NCBI RefSeq assembly: GCF_001368915.1 | Contig: NZ_CSTE01000002.1 | Coordinates: 1,124,497 to 1,188,496 of the forward strand | Source: Haloferax massiliensis | GTDB lineage: Archaea; Halobacteriota; Halobacteria; Halobacteriales; Haloferacaceae | Length of the DNA: 64,000 nucleotides | Direction: 5' to 3' | Position numbers and translations under genes: made by a program | Shown: positions 43,397-52,301 of the stretch, piece after piece | How the letters are laid out: each line of letters opens with the position of its first letter | Numbering within the stretch: position 1 is the stretch's first letter | Notes under the pieces: generated by a model | Database searches by the model: none | Seen by the model: only the letters and a program-made list of their open reading frames with translations | What the model was told of the DNA's origin: nothing

Positions 43397-44743
43397 TTAA
43401 CTCTCCGGGTCGGGCTCGTCGCTATCCGCCGATTCGGGGGCTGTGTCGTACGCGCCCTCCATTCTGAGGGCCCCCGCGCGGGCCAACACCGCGGGCGTTC
43501 GACAGACGCCCGGCGCGCCCGTCGCCTGCGGCACCGCGCAGTTGTTGCAGTTCTCGCAGACGACCCGCGTGTCGGCCGCCACGTCGCGGCCGAGCAGTCG
43601 CGCCGGGAGCTCCGGTTCGGCGTAGAACGGCCGGGCCATCCCGACGGCGTCGCAGGCGTCGCCGAGCAGTCGGTCGATGTGGCCGCGCTCGCGGATGCCG
43701 CCCTCGCAGAGCACGGGCACCGAGACGGCGTCGCGGACGCGGCGGCACAGGTCGGCGTTCCACGCCGGGTCGAAGTCGTACCACGCCGCTTCGATTCGGT
43801 TGCCGAGTTCGACGAGTCGCGCCCGGAGCGGGCCGCCGAAGGCCGCGGCGTAGCCGTCGCGGTAGCGGTCGTCGCGCCACGCGCGAGCCGGGAACGACCC
43901 CCGGACGATGCTCGCGTCCCAGAACACCGACCCCGAGACGGGGACGAGCGCGTCGTAGCCGGCGTCGTCGAGGCGGCGGCAGATGTCGACCGCGTCGGCC
44001 TCGGTCAGGCGTCGGCGGACGCCGGGCGGCGCGGCCGTCTCGGCCGGCACTTTCGTCATGAGCGGCACGTCGCCCGCCCGCCCGCGGACCTCGTCGGCGA
44101 CGACCTCCAGAAACCGGACGCCGTCGCCGAACTCGTCGTCCCGGCGGTTGTAGAACGGCGAGAGGAACTGGTGGACGACGCCCATGTTCGCGCCGGCGAC
44201 GTGGACAACGTCGTAGCCGGCGTCGACGGCCATCGCCGCGGAGCGGCCGAAGTCCGCCGCGAGGTCGTACACCTCCTCGGTCGTCATGACGTGGGCGTCG
44301 TAGTCGAGAAAGCCGAGGCCGTCGAGCAGTCTGAGGAGCCGCGGCGGCCGGGAGACGGCGAGCTGTCGCAGGTCGGGGTGGTCCCGTCGGTACGCGGCGT
44401 GCCACGTCTCCATGCTCCGCAGGCCGCCGTACTCCAACTGGACCGCGACGGCCGCGCCGTGGTCGTGGAGTCGCTCCGTCACCGCCGACAGCGACGCCGC
44501 GAACTCGGGGTCCGCGATGCGGGTCATCCCCGGCGCGGCACAGCCGCCCGTCTCGCGGACGATGGTCGCGCCCTGACAGACGAGGCCCGCGCCGGCCCGC
44601 GCCGCGGGTTCGAGTTCCGCCGCGAGGCGCTCGGGCGCGTCGGGTCCGGTGCCCGCGCATTCGAGGACCGGCGCGCGGTAGAGCCGGTTTCGGAGCGTGA
44701 GCCCGCCGATGTCGAGCGGGTCGTCGAGCCGAGGAGTCGCCAT
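43397..44743 (-). CDS. NADH:flavin oxidoreductase (Old Yellow Enzyme family) with Fe-S motif
   Basis: A 448-residue TIM-barrel flavoprotein. The N-terminal part LDIGGLTLRNRLYRAPVLEC and the substrate/flavin regions (VQLEYGG, VHVAGANMGVVHQFLSP, LCEGGIRERG, GMARPFYAEPEL) are typical. Near the C-terminus, CENCNNCAVPQATGAPGVC supplies four cysteines, as in 2,4-dienoyl-CoA reductase-type members with a [4Fe-4S] cluster. The additional FAD/NAD domain of those enzymes is missing; the protein ends soon after. It reduces an unknown enone or dienoyl substrate. I chose the ATG at 44743, divergent from the M14-like gene. Confidence 0.85.
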   Translation of the reverse strand: MATPRLDDPLDIGGLTLRNRLYRAPVLECAGTGPDAPERLAAELEPAARAGAGLVCQGATIVRETGGCAAPGMTRIADPEFAASLSAVTERLHDHGAAVAVQLEYGGLRSMETWHAAYRRDHPDLRQLAVSRPPRLLRLLDGLGFLDYDAHVMTTEEVYDLAADFGRSAAMAVDAGYDVVHVAGANMGVVHQFLSPFYNRRDDEFGDGVRFLEVVADEVRGRAGDVPLMTKVPAETAAPPGVRRRLTEADAVDICRRLDDAGYDALVPVSGSVFWDASIVRGSFPARAWRDDRYRDGYAAAFGGPLRARLVELGNRIEAAWYDFDPAWNADLCRRVRDAVSVPVLCEGGIRERGHIDRLLGDACDAVGMARPFYAEPELPARLLGRDVAADTRVVCENCNNCAVPQATGAPGVCRTPAVLARAGALRMEGAYDTAPESADSDEPDPES

Positions 44744-44835
44744 GAGAGAAACGTGGCGCGCGAGCGACGTAAATCGACGCGGCGGTCGGTCGCCACCGGT
44801 CAACCTTCTTACCCGTCGCCGCCGATGACCGTCTC

Positions 44836-45864
44836 ATGAACCCCGAACCGTTCAGGTACGACTCGGAGGTGCCGCCGGGCGAGGTGCGACACCTCAGATA
44901 CGAAATCAGCGAGACGTACCTCGGCGACCCCGTCGAGATACCCGTCACGGTCATCAACGGCGAGCAGGGCGGGCCGTCGGTCTTCATGACCGCGGCGCTC
45001 CACGGCGACGAGCTCAACGGCGTGAAGGTGATGCAGGAGGTCGCGAGCCGGTACAACCCCGCGGACATCCACGGCACCATCGTCTGCATCCACGTGGCGA
45101 ACGTCCCCGGCTACCTCGCCCAACAGCGCTACATCCCCATCTACGACCTCGACCTGAACCGGTCGTTCCCCGGCCGCGACGGCGCGAACACGGCCGAGCG
45201 CATGGCGAACCAAATCTACCGCCGGTTCGTCGAGCCCTGCGACCTCGGCATCGACTTCCACACCTCGACGCGCAACCGGACGACGATGTACCACGTCCGC
45301 GCCGACATGAACCGCCCCGAGGTCGCACGCCTCGCGCGGTCGTTCGGCGCGAACCTCATCCTCTCGGGCGAGGCCGAGGCGAGTTCGCTCCGCACCGTCG
45401 CCACCAACGACGGGATTCCGACCATCACCGTCGAGATGGGCCGCGCCCACCGCTTCCAGCCGGCGATGGTCGACCGCGCGCTCGACGGCGTCGAGAGCGT
45501 CCTCGCCGAGTACGGCGTCCTCCCGGACGAGGCGGTCAGCTGGCCGGGCTGGTCGCGCGTCATCGACTCCGCGACCGACAAGACGTGGCTCCGCGCCGAC
45601 GTGGGCGGCCTCGTCGAGATGCAGTACGGCGACGTGCCCCTCGTCCACGAGGGCGACACCATCTGCACCATCTCGGACCACTTCAAGACGAGAGAAAAGC
45701 GCGTCTCTGCGCCCTTTACCGGCCTCGTCGCCGGCGTCCTCCAGAACCCCGTCGCCGCGCCCGGCCACCCGCTCTGTCACCTCGTCAGCGTCGACGACGC
45801 GACGCTCCGCGAGATAGAGCGCGAAATCGAGGCCGGCGAGTTCACGGAACGCCCGTGGAGTTAG
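44836..45864 (+). CDS. Succinylglutamate desuccinylase/aspartoacylase-family metallohydrolase
   Basis: A 342-residue zinc amidohydrolase of the M14-like AspA/AstE superfamily. Metal ligands are seen in ALHGDELNG (His and Glu) and DFHTSTRNRT (His), and the substrate arginine region is DLNRSFPG. The C-terminal part (about 255-330) is a beta-rich lipoyl/ParB-like barrel with APFTGLVAGVLQNPVAAPG typical of the family. The true substrate is unknown, perhaps an N-acyl amino acid. It is divergent from the OYE gene with about 90 bases between starts. Confidence 0.85.
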   Translation: MNPEPFRYDSEVPPGEVRHLRYEISETYLGDPVEIPVTVINGEQGGPSVFMTAALHGDELNGVKVMQEVASRYNPADIHGTIVCIHVANVPGYLAQQRYIPIYDLDLNRSFPGRDGANTAERMANQIYRRFVEPCDLGIDFHTSTRNRTTMYHVRADMNRPEVARLARSFGANLILSGEAEASSLRTVATNDGIPTITVEMGRAHRFQPAMVDRALDGVESVLAEYGVLPDEAVSWPGWSRVIDSATDKTWLRADVGGLVEMQYGDVPLVHEGDTICTISDHFKTREKRVSAPFTGLVAGVLQNPVAAPGHPLCHLVSVDDATLREIEREIEAGEFTERPWS

Positions 45865-45869
45865 GCGGG

Positions 45870-45889
45870 GCGCGTCGAATCAGACGCGC
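45870..45889 (+). terminator. Hairpin after the M14-like gene
   Basis: GCGCGTC-GAATCA-GACGCGC is a perfect 7-base-pair stem with a six-base loop, six bases after the stop at 45864, in the 49-base gap to a converging gene. Flanking GCGGGG and CCCCGC can add a second layer of pairing. It may stop transcription from either side. Confidence 0.45.
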
Positions 45890-45913
45890 TCGTGTCGCCG
45901 CCGCCCCGCTCGG

Positions 45914-46123
45914 TCAGTCGTCCGCGCCGACCTGCTCGTGGGTGTGGTGGAAAAACCGGACGTGCGGCCGCCCGTCGCGTTCGACCGGCTCGAAGCAGAC
46001 GCGCCGGTAGCGCTCGTTGTCGAGGAGATTGACGAGCAGGCCGCGGTCGTGGAGCGAGACCGAGTCGTAGGGCGTCGAACAGACCGGACACAGCTCCGGG
46101 TCGGTCGCGTCGCTCACCGTCAT
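45914..46123 (-). CDS. Small CPxC-type protein coupled to a macrodomain gene
   Basis: A 69-residue protein with one CPVC pair near the N-terminus (about residues 12-15) and His-rich FFHHTHEQ near the end, suggesting a metal site made of Cys and His. Its ATG overlaps the macrodomain stop codon in an ATGA arrangement, so the two are co-translated. No family recognised. The tight coupling hints that it works with the ADP-ribose hydrolase. Confidence 0.6.
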   Translation of the reverse strand: MTVSDATDPELCPVCSTPYDSVSLHDRGLLVNLLDNERYRRVCFEPVERDGRPHVRFFHHTHEQVGADD

Positions 46124-46638
46124 TTTCCGGTCCCCGACCCGACCGCGTCGGCGACCCGCGAAACCGTCTCGAACTCGTCGTCCGCGTAGGCGATGAACCG
46201 AACGTCGCGGAGCGAACTCGGCTCGAACGCCGCGAGTTCCTCGCAGATGAGTCGCGCGCCGTCGGCGAGGTCGAACCCGGCGACGCCACAGCCGAGCGCC
46301 GGAATCACGAGCGACTCACAGCCGCGGTCGTCCGCGGCCCGCAGGGCGTTTCGCGTGGCGTCGCGGATGCTCTCGGCGGTCGCCCGCCCGTCGCCGTAGT
46401 GGGGCATCGCCGCGGCGTGAATCACGACCTCGGCGTCGAGGTCGAAGGCGTCGGTGACGGCGGCCGCGCCGAGGGCTATCGGCCCCTTCGCCATCGCCGC
46501 GTCGTTCAGTTCGGGACCGCCGCCGCGACGGAGCGCGCCCGCGACGCCGGAGCCCATCCGGAGGCTCGTCCCCGCGGCGTTCACCAGCGCGTCGGCCGAC
46601 TGGGCGGCGATGTCGCCCTGTACGACGGTGTACTCCAC
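46120..46638 (-). CDS. Macrodomain protein (ADP-ribose / O-acetyl-ADP-ribose hydrolase-like)
   Basis: A 172-residue stand-alone macrodomain. Motifs: VVQGDIAAQSADALVNAAGT (the GDI and NAA segments that contact adenine and ribose), GSGVAGALRRGGGPEL (glycine-rich catalytic loop), VIHAAAMPHYGDG and the phosphate loop IPALGCGVAGF. The family removes acetyl groups from OAADPr or ADP-ribose from proteins. It lies one base before the aldo/keto reductase stop (same strand), so the three genes from 47485 down to 45914 may be one unit. Confidence 0.85.
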   Translation of the reverse strand: MEYTVVQGDIAAQSADALVNAAGTSLRMGSGVAGALRRGGGPELNDAAMAKGPIALGAAAVTDAFDLDAEVVIHAAAMPHYGDGRATAESIRDATRNALRAADDRGCESLVIPALGCGVAGFDLADGARLICEELAAFEPSSLRDVRFIAYADDEFETVSRVADAVGSGTGK

Positions 46639-46639
46639 G

Positions 46640-47485
46640 TCAGGCCAGTCGGTCCATGTCCTCGTCGTCGAGGTCGATGTGCGAGGCCGCCACGTTGTCG
46701 CGGAGGTGCGAGACGCTGGACGTGCCGGGGATGGGAAGCATCACGTCGGAGCGGTACAGGAGCCACGCGAGGGCGATCTGCTGGGGCGTCGCGTCGTGTT
46801 TCGCCGCGACCGCGGAGACGGCGTCGGCCCGGTCGCCGAGGTCGCCCGCGCCCAGCGGGTACCACGGGATGAAGCCGATGCCGTACTCCTCGCAGGCGTC
46901 GAGGCTCGCCTCGAACTCGCGGTCGCCGATGTTGAAGCGGTTCTGGACCGTGGCGATGTCGACGATGTCGCGCGCCTCGTCGAGCTGTTCGACCGAGACG
47001 TTCGAGAGGCCGACGTGCCGAATCAGTCCCTCGTCTTTCATCTCGGCGAGCGCGTGGACCGAGTCCTCGAAGGAGACGTGCGGGTCGGGGCGGTGAAGCT
47101 GATAGAGGTCGATGGTGTCCACGCGGAGGCGGTCGAGGCTTCCGAGGACGGCGTTCCGGAGGTAGTCGGGGTCGCCGTTGGGCTTCCAGTCGCCGTCGGT
47201 GTTGCGGAGCAGACCGCCCTTCGTGGCGACCACGAGGTCGTCCGGGTAGGGCGCGAGCGCCTCGCCGATGAGGCGCTCGGAGACGGCGGGGCCGTAGGAG
47301 TCCGCCGTGTCGATGAGGTCGACGCCGTGGACGAGCGACTCGTGGAGGACCTTCTTCGCGTTCTCCACGTCGTCCGGCTCGCCGATGATGTCGTCGCCGG
47401 TGATGCGCATCGCGCCGAAGCCGAGTCGGTGAACCGTGAGGTCGCCGCCGATGTCGAACGTGCCGCTGGCGTTTTCGAGTCCCAT
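46640..47485 (-). CDS. Aldo/keto reductase
   Basis: A 281-residue NADPH-dependent TIM-barrel oxidoreductase. The catalytic tetrad is visible: Asp and Tyr in DTADSYGPAVSE, Lys in VVATKGG and His in YQLHRPDP. The cofactor loop near the C-terminus is IPGTSSVSHLRDNVAA. The start is the ATG at 47485; the frame extends to 47752 but that part overlaps the divergent gene and is not protein-like. Substrate unknown. Confidence 0.88.
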   Translation of the reverse strand: MGLENASGTFDIGGDLTVHRLGFGAMRITGDDIIGEPDDVENAKKVLHESLVHGVDLIDTADSYGPAVSERLIGEALAPYPDDLVVATKGGLLRNTDGDWKPNGDPDYLRNAVLGSLDRLRVDTIDLYQLHRPDPHVSFEDSVHALAEMKDEGLIRHVGLSNVSVEQLDEARDIVDIATVQNRFNIGDREFEASLDACEEYGIGFIPWYPLGAGDLGDRADAVSAVAAKHDATPQQIALAWLLYRSDVMLPIPGTSSVSHLRDNVAASHIDLDDEDMDRLA

Positions 47486-47597
47486 AGATGACAGTTCGTC
47501 GCCAGACACCTGTGCGTTTCGCTGGGGGAAATCGACCGCAGAGGGCGGTGCCCGCGACCGCCGAAACCCACACCCGTCGGCGGTCCTAACGGTCGCT

Positions 47598-48284
47598 ATG
47601 GACCTCCTGTCGATGCGCTGGCGGCACACGCTGTTCGCCCACTGGCCGGTCGCTCCCGAACTCGTGGAGCCGCGACTTCCCGACCGGCTCACGGTGGCGA
47701 CCCGCGACGGGCGGGCGTGGCTCGGCGTCGTCTCGTTCGACATGACGGACATCCGCCCGCGCGGGTCGCCAATCGGGTTGGGGTTCCCCGAGGTGAACCT
47801 CCGGACCTACGTCGAACCCGCCGACGGCGGCCCCCGCGGCGTCTACTTCTTCACCCTCGACGCCGCCGACCGCCTCGGCGTGACGATGGCCCGACTGGGC
47901 TACCGGCTCCCGTACCACTACGCGACCATCTCGGTCGAGGAGCGAGACGGCGCGGTCGACTACGAGAGCTACCGGCCGGCGACCGCCGAGACGCCGGAAG
48001 CGCGGTTCGAGGCGACCTACCGACCGACCGGCGAGGTCCGAACCCTCGACCCCGGGTCGCTCGACGCGTTCCTCGTCGAGAACTACCGCTTTTACACGGA
48101 CGAGTGGCCCGTCGTCATCGGCGACATCGACCACGACCCGTGGCCGATACAGGGCGTCGAAGCCGAGATTCGCGCGAACACGATGTTCGAGGCCTGCGGC
48201 TTCGACCACCCCGGCGGCGACCCGGTACTCCACTACGCGGCCGACCTCGACGTGACGGCGAAGCCGCCCGCGGTGCTTCGGTGA
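47598..48284 (+). CDS. DUF2071 (YqjF-like) protein
   Basis: A 228-residue soluble protein of the YqjF/DUF2071 family. Recognisable segments are MRWRHTLFAHWPVAPELVEP, WLGVVSFDMTDIRPRG, FPEVNLRTYVEP and GVYFFTLDA, followed by a polar second half that ends RANTMFEACG. The fold is a beta-rich acetoacetate-decarboxylase-like barrel in related proteins; the function is not established. The ATG at 47598 is used. It is divergent from the aldo/keto reductase gene. Confidence 0.8.
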   Translation: MDLLSMRWRHTLFAHWPVAPELVEPRLPDRLTVATRDGRAWLGVVSFDMTDIRPRGSPIGLGFPEVNLRTYVEPADGGPRGVYFFTLDAADRLGVTMARLGYRLPYHYATISVEERDGAVDYESYRPATAETPEARFEATYRPTGEVRTLDPGSLDAFLVENYRFYTDEWPVVIGDIDHDPWPIQGVEAEIRANTMFEACGFDHPGGDPVLHYAADLDVTAKPPAVLR

Positions 48285-48305
48285 GGCCGCCGACGCCCGC
48301 GCCTC

Positions 48306-50459
48306 TCAGTCGCCGCCGTCCGTATCGTCCGCCGTGTCGTCTGTCTCGACCGCCGGGTCGTGACGCTCGTACCAGTCGAGAATCTGCTCCAGTCGGTGGG
48401 TCGCCCGCTCGGGCGTCGAAATCGAGTGCTGTTCCTCCGGGTAGACGACGAGTTTGGCGTCGACGCCCTGTGCCTTCGCGGAGACGTAGAGCTGTTCTGA
48501 CTGACTCGGCGGACACCGCCAGTCCTGCCCGCCCGCCATCACCAGAAGCGGCGTGTCGATGTCGCCGGCGTCGGTGATGGCCGACGAGGTGTCGAGCGCC
48601 TCCGGGTTCTCCCACGGGAGGCCGAACTCGTATCTCGTCCACAGGTGGTTGTCGTCGGTGCCGTACGACGACCGGAGGTCGTAGATGCCGTGTTCGGGGG
48701 CGGCCGCCGTCAGGAGGTCGGTCTGGGTCACGAGGTAGCCCTGCGCGATGCCGCCGTAGGAGATGCCGTAGCCGAAGACGCGCTCCGGGTCGGTCCAACC
48801 GCGGTCGACGAGGTCCTCGACGCCCGCGACGATGTCGTCTACCTCGACCGAGCCCCACTGCCCTCGGAGCTGTTCCGCGAAGCCGCGCCCGTAAGAGGTG
48901 CTCCCGCGGTAGTTCACGCGCACGACGAGATAGCCGCGGGAGGTGAACACCGGGTGGTCGAACCGGAACGCCGGTTCGTCGTAGGCGATGGGGCCGCCGT
49001 GGATGGCGACGACCGTCGGGCGCGGGTCGGGGTCGTCGAAGTCGAAGTCGGCGGGCGCGTAGACGACGCCCTCGACTTCCCAGCCGTCGCTCTCGAAGGC
49101 GACCCGTCGGACCTTCGGCATCTCGTACTCGTCGGTGACGGTCTCGTTGAGCGCCGACAGTCGGGTGAACGACTCGGCGTGGGCCGCGTCGACCGCGTCG
49201 ATGTCGGCCAGAGAGACGGCGTAGGCGTCCCACCCGTCGGCCGGGTCGGAGACGAGCAGGCCGGCCGTGTCGCCGGCGACGTGCAGTCCCTGTATCGCTC
49301 TGAACTCGCCCTGTGCGTCGAACACGCGCTCGGGGGCGTCGGTATCGGGGTCGAGTCGCGCGATGCGCGACTTCCCCTCGTCGGCGACGAGCGCGTAGAG
49401 TTCGTCGTCGCCCGCCCACGACGGCGAGGCCCCCAACGCGAGCGTCCGGTCGAGCGACGTGGAGACGGACCGGACCTCGTCGGAATCGAGGTCGGCGACG
49501 CGGATTTCGCGCGGGACGTACCAGTTCTCGTGGTCACCCGCCTGAAACGCGATTCGGGAGCCGTCGGGGCTCCAGCGCGGCGTCCCGGTCGCGTAGCCGC
49601 CGCTCGTCAGCTTCCGGTCGTTCGAGCCGTCGGCGTCGATGACGAACAGGTCCTGTTCGAGCGTGTCGTCCGGGCGGTCGGCGTCGCAGGAGACGTAGGC
49701 GATTCGGTCGTCGGGGCTCCACGTGGGCTGGAGACCGCCGGCGTCGGCGAACGCGCCCGCGGCGGTTGCGTCGTCGAGGCGCTCCGTCTCGCCCGTGTCG
49801 AGGTTCACGACGAACAGGTAGGTCGTCACCGTGTCGGTCCAGCCGACGCCGTTGATTTTGTGTTGGAGCCGCTCGGTCACGACCGGCCCGCCGTCCTTCC
49901 GCTCGTCGAGATACTCGCGCTCCTCGTCGGTCGGGTCGCGCGCGGAGACGACGAGGCGGTCGCCGTCCGGCGACCAGTCGAACTCCGAGACGCCCTCGTC
50001 GAGGTCGGTGAGCTGGGTCGCGTCGCCGCCGAGTTCGAGGTCGAAACACCAGACCTGCGGCTTGGGACCGCTCTCGCCGCCGGTTGGCGGTTCGTCGTCG
50101 GAGTCGTCGCCATCGTCGGTATCCTCGGTGTCGGCGTCATCAGCATCGTCGGCCTCGCCTTCGGTTTCGTCGTCCGCGCGGCCGACCCGCCGAGAGAGGT
50201 CCTCGTCGCGGGCGGCGACGAACGCGAGTCGGCTTCCGTCGGGCGACCACGTCGGGGACGACGCGCCGGGGTGACGAGTGAGTCGGTGCGGCTCGCGGGA
50301 GCCGTCAGCGGGGACCACGAACAGGGAGGCGACGCGTTCGTCTTCGTCGGGGTCGCACTCGGTCGCGGTGAAGGCGACCGTCGACCCGTCCGGCGAGACG
50401 GCGACCTCGCCGGTGACCGAGAGGTCGCTGAACGCTTCGGGAGGGAGTTCTCCTGACAT
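48306..50459 (-). CDS. S9 family peptidase (acylaminoacyl-peptidase-like)
   Basis: A 717-residue prolyl-oligopeptidase-family enzyme. An N-terminal beta-propeller (about 1-440) has repeated WSPDG-type blades (SPTWSPDGSRLAFVA, FDWSPDGDRLVVS, RWSPDGSRIAF) and a very acidic insertion near residues 85-120. The C-terminal alpha/beta hydrolase domain holds the triad: Ser in GYGISYGGIAQG, Asp in AGGQDWRCPP and His in EEQHSIS. It should cleave short peptides or remove acylated N-terminal residues. I chose the ATG at 50459, about 27 bases after an AAATTTATTT box; the longer frame to 51044 overlaps the next gene. Confidence 0.9.
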   Translation of the reverse strand: MSGELPPEAFSDLSVTGEVAVSPDGSTVAFTATECDPDEDERVASLFVVPADGSREPHRLTRHPGASSPTWSPDGSRLAFVAARDEDLSRRVGRADDETEGEADDADDADTEDTDDGDDSDDEPPTGGESGPKPQVWCFDLELGGDATQLTDLDEGVSEFDWSPDGDRLVVSARDPTDEEREYLDERKDGGPVVTERLQHKINGVGWTDTVTTYLFVVNLDTGETERLDDATAAGAFADAGGLQPTWSPDDRIAYVSCDADRPDDTLEQDLFVIDADGSNDRKLTSGGYATGTPRWSPDGSRIAFQAGDHENWYVPREIRVADLDSDEVRSVSTSLDRTLALGASPSWAGDDELYALVADEGKSRIARLDPDTDAPERVFDAQGEFRAIQGLHVAGDTAGLLVSDPADGWDAYAVSLADIDAVDAAHAESFTRLSALNETVTDEYEMPKVRRVAFESDGWEVEGVVYAPADFDFDDPDPRPTVVAIHGGPIAYDEPAFRFDHPVFTSRGYLVVRVNYRGSTSYGRGFAEQLRGQWGSVEVDDIVAGVEDLVDRGWTDPERVFGYGISYGGIAQGYLVTQTDLLTAAAPEHGIYDLRSSYGTDDNHLWTRYEFGLPWENPEALDTSSAITDAGDIDTPLLVMAGGQDWRCPPSQSEQLYVSAKAQGVDAKLVVYPEEQHSISTPERATHRLEQILDWYERHDPAVETDDTADDTDGGD

Positions 50460-50588
50460 GGCTCGAAACGTTCGACCGAGTGACAAATAAATTTGTGTCG
50501 GCGAACCCGGCGACCGCGTGCGGTCGGTCCACCGCCCCGCCCGCCCGAAGGTGAAACCTTCAAGCATCGCTGAACTAACCCGACGGAC

Positions 50589-51035
50589 ATGGCACTCATC
50601 GACACCGTGATGGCAACGCTCCACCTCGTCGTCGGCGGTCTCTGGACGGGGAGCGTCCTCTTTTTCGCGCTCGCCGTGCTGCCGACCGCCCGCGCCGGGA
50701 ACATCCGCGCCGCCGCGTTCGAATCGGTCGTCTCGCGGCTGACGATGTGGTCCCGCGGGGCCTCGCTCGTGATGTTCGCCACCGGCGGCCACCTCGCCGG
50801 CACGCGCTACACCGCCGAGAGCCTGTTCGGCTCCGGCCGCGGCCACCTCGTCCTCGGGATGCTCGCGCTCTGGTTCGTCCTGACCGGCCTCGTCGAAGTC
50901 GGTCGGGCCCGCGCGAAAGACGGCCTCGCCGAAAAGAAGGTCCGCACGCCGGCCGAGAAGGCCGCGCCGTTCTACCTCGGTGCCGCGCTCGTCGCCGTCT
51001 TGCTCCTCGTCGACGCCGGCCTGCTCCTCAACTGA
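50589..51035 (+). CDS. CopD-like four-helix membrane protein
   Basis: A 148-residue protein with four hydrophobic helices. It has a conserved-looking HLVVGGLWTGSVLFFALAVL in the first helix and GGHLAG...LVLGMLALWF in the middle, which resembles the copper-resistance D / DUF4149-like family. Metal or heme binding would use its few histidines, but this is unproven. It is divergent from the S9 peptidase gene. Confidence 0.6.
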   Translation: MALIDTVMATLHLVVGGLWTGSVLFFALAVLPTARAGNIRAAAFESVVSRLTMWSRGASLVMFATGGHLAGTRYTAESLFGSGRGHLVLGMLALWFVLTGLVEVGRARAKDGLAEKKVRTPAEKAAPFYLGAALVAVLLLVDAGLLLN

Positions 51036-51141
51036 CGCCGGCACCGACTCCCGAGGGCTCCGTAGAGTATCTATATCTACGTTAGAAAATATATATTCTG
51101 TACGATATGTTTATGGGCTCGGTCCGGGTGAGTCCACGTGT

Positions 51142-51267
51142 ATGCACGGGGACGAGACGCGCGCCACCGAGTCGCCGCTTCGAATCGAGCTGTGTCCCGA
51201 GACCGGGCGGATACGCGTCCACCGGGAGACCGCGCTGGGGACGTTCACGCGGACCATCGACCGATGA
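51142..51267 (+). CDS. 41-residue protein coupled to a metallophosphatase gene
   Basis: A very small ORF beginning MHGDETRATESPLRIELCPE and ending FTRTIDR. It overlaps the phosphatase start by four bases (ATGA) and is preceded by a TATA-like GATATGTTTA at 51104-51113, giving a leaderless start at 51142. Both features support real translation. Its one cysteine and a beta-hairpin-like sequence (RIELCPETGRIRVHRETA) suggest a compact fold. No function known. Confidence 0.5.
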   Translation: MHGDETRATESPLRIELCPETGRIRVHRETALGTFTRTIDR

Positions 51268-52301
51268 GCCCGGACGCCCCGCTGACCATCGGGGAGACGC
51301 CGGTCGGGAGGTCGGCCGAGCGCGGTCCCGGTCCGGTGCTCGCGCGCCTCGCACGACCGGTCTCGGAGACGCCGACCCGGCTCGCGGTCGTCGCCGACCC
51401 GCACGTCACGCCGACGGGTTCCGGCACGTGGAAAGTCTACCACCGGAGCGAGACGCGGCTTCGGACCGCCGTCTCGACCATCGCCGACCTCGACGTCGAC
51501 GCGACGGTCCTGCTCGGCGACCTGACCCGCGACGGCCGCCCCGAGGAGTACGACGTGGTCGACGAACTCCTCCGCGACCTGCCGGGGCCGCGGGTCGCGG
51601 TTCCCGGCAACCACGACGTGCCGAAGCGCTGGGACGACTACGACGCCCCGACGCCGGCCGAGTTCGCGGCGCGCTACGCTGACGACGCCCTCCCGTTCGT
51701 CCGCCGGGTCGGCGGCGTCGACATCGTCGGCCTCGACTCCGCCGGCGGCGGCCCGAACCTCTCGCTCACCGACACCCACGAGGGGGCCGTTCCCGACTCC
51801 CAACTCCGCTGGCTCGACACGATCCTCGCTGACGCGACGACCCCGGTCGTCGTCCTCCACCACAACGTCTTCCACCCCCGCCGCCACACCGGCCAGTTCC
51901 CCGACGCCGACTTCTACCAGCTCCGCAACGCCGACGAACTCGCCGCGGTGCTCGCGCGCCACGACGCGCCGCTCGTGCTCTCCGGACATATCCACTGGCC
52001 CGCGACGGCGGTGCGAGCCGGCGTCCGCGAACTCATCGCCCCGGCGACCTGCTCGTTCCCGCAGGCGTTCATCCTCGTCGACGTCGACCGCCGCGGGACG
52101 ACCGTCCGACTCGTCCCGCTCGCGGGACCGAAGGGCATGGCCGAGGCGTACACGCTCGCCGCCGCCGGGGCCGCCCACGGGCAGGGTATCGCCGCGCACG
52201 CCGAGCGCGGGCAGCTGTCTGCGCTCCCGCTCGTCGACGAGCGGACGCCGCCGAGACGGGTCGTCGGCTCGGACGTTCCGGGGGCGGTTCGATGGCGGTG
52301 A
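51264..52301 (+). CDS. Metallophosphoesterase (calcineurin-like)
   Basis: A 345-residue phosphoesterase with the five di-metal motifs: ADPHV (about residue 45), LLGDLTRDG, PGNHDVP, VVLHHNVFH and SGHIHWP. The first motif has DPH in place of DxH. It belongs with cAMP phosphodiesterase/Icc-like or DNA-repair exonuclease-like enzymes, and the substrate is unknown. It is preceded by a coupled 41-residue gene and overlaps the next gene by ten bases, so all three form an operon. Confidence 0.85.
   Translation: MSPDAPLTIGETPVGRSAERGPGPVLARLARPVSETPTRLAVVADPHVTPTGSGTWKVYHRSETRLRTAVSTIADLDVDATVLLGDLTRDGRPEEYDVVDELLRDLPGPRVAVPGNHDVPKRWDDYDAPTPAEFAARYADDALPFVRRVGGVDIVGLDSAGGGPNLSLTDTHEGAVPDSQLRWLDTILADATTPVVVLHHNVFHPRRHTGQFPDADFYQLRNADELAAVLARHDAPLVLSGHIHWPATAVRAGVRELIAPATCSFPQAFILVDVDRRGTTVRLVPLAGPKGMAEAYTLAAAGAAHGQGIAAHAERGQLSALPLVDERTPPRRVVGSDVPGAVRWR

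Noticed and set aside
50460-51044. N-terminal extension of the S9 peptidase frame to 51044
   Set aside because: It overlaps the divergent CopD-like gene, and a promoter box fits the ATG at 50459.
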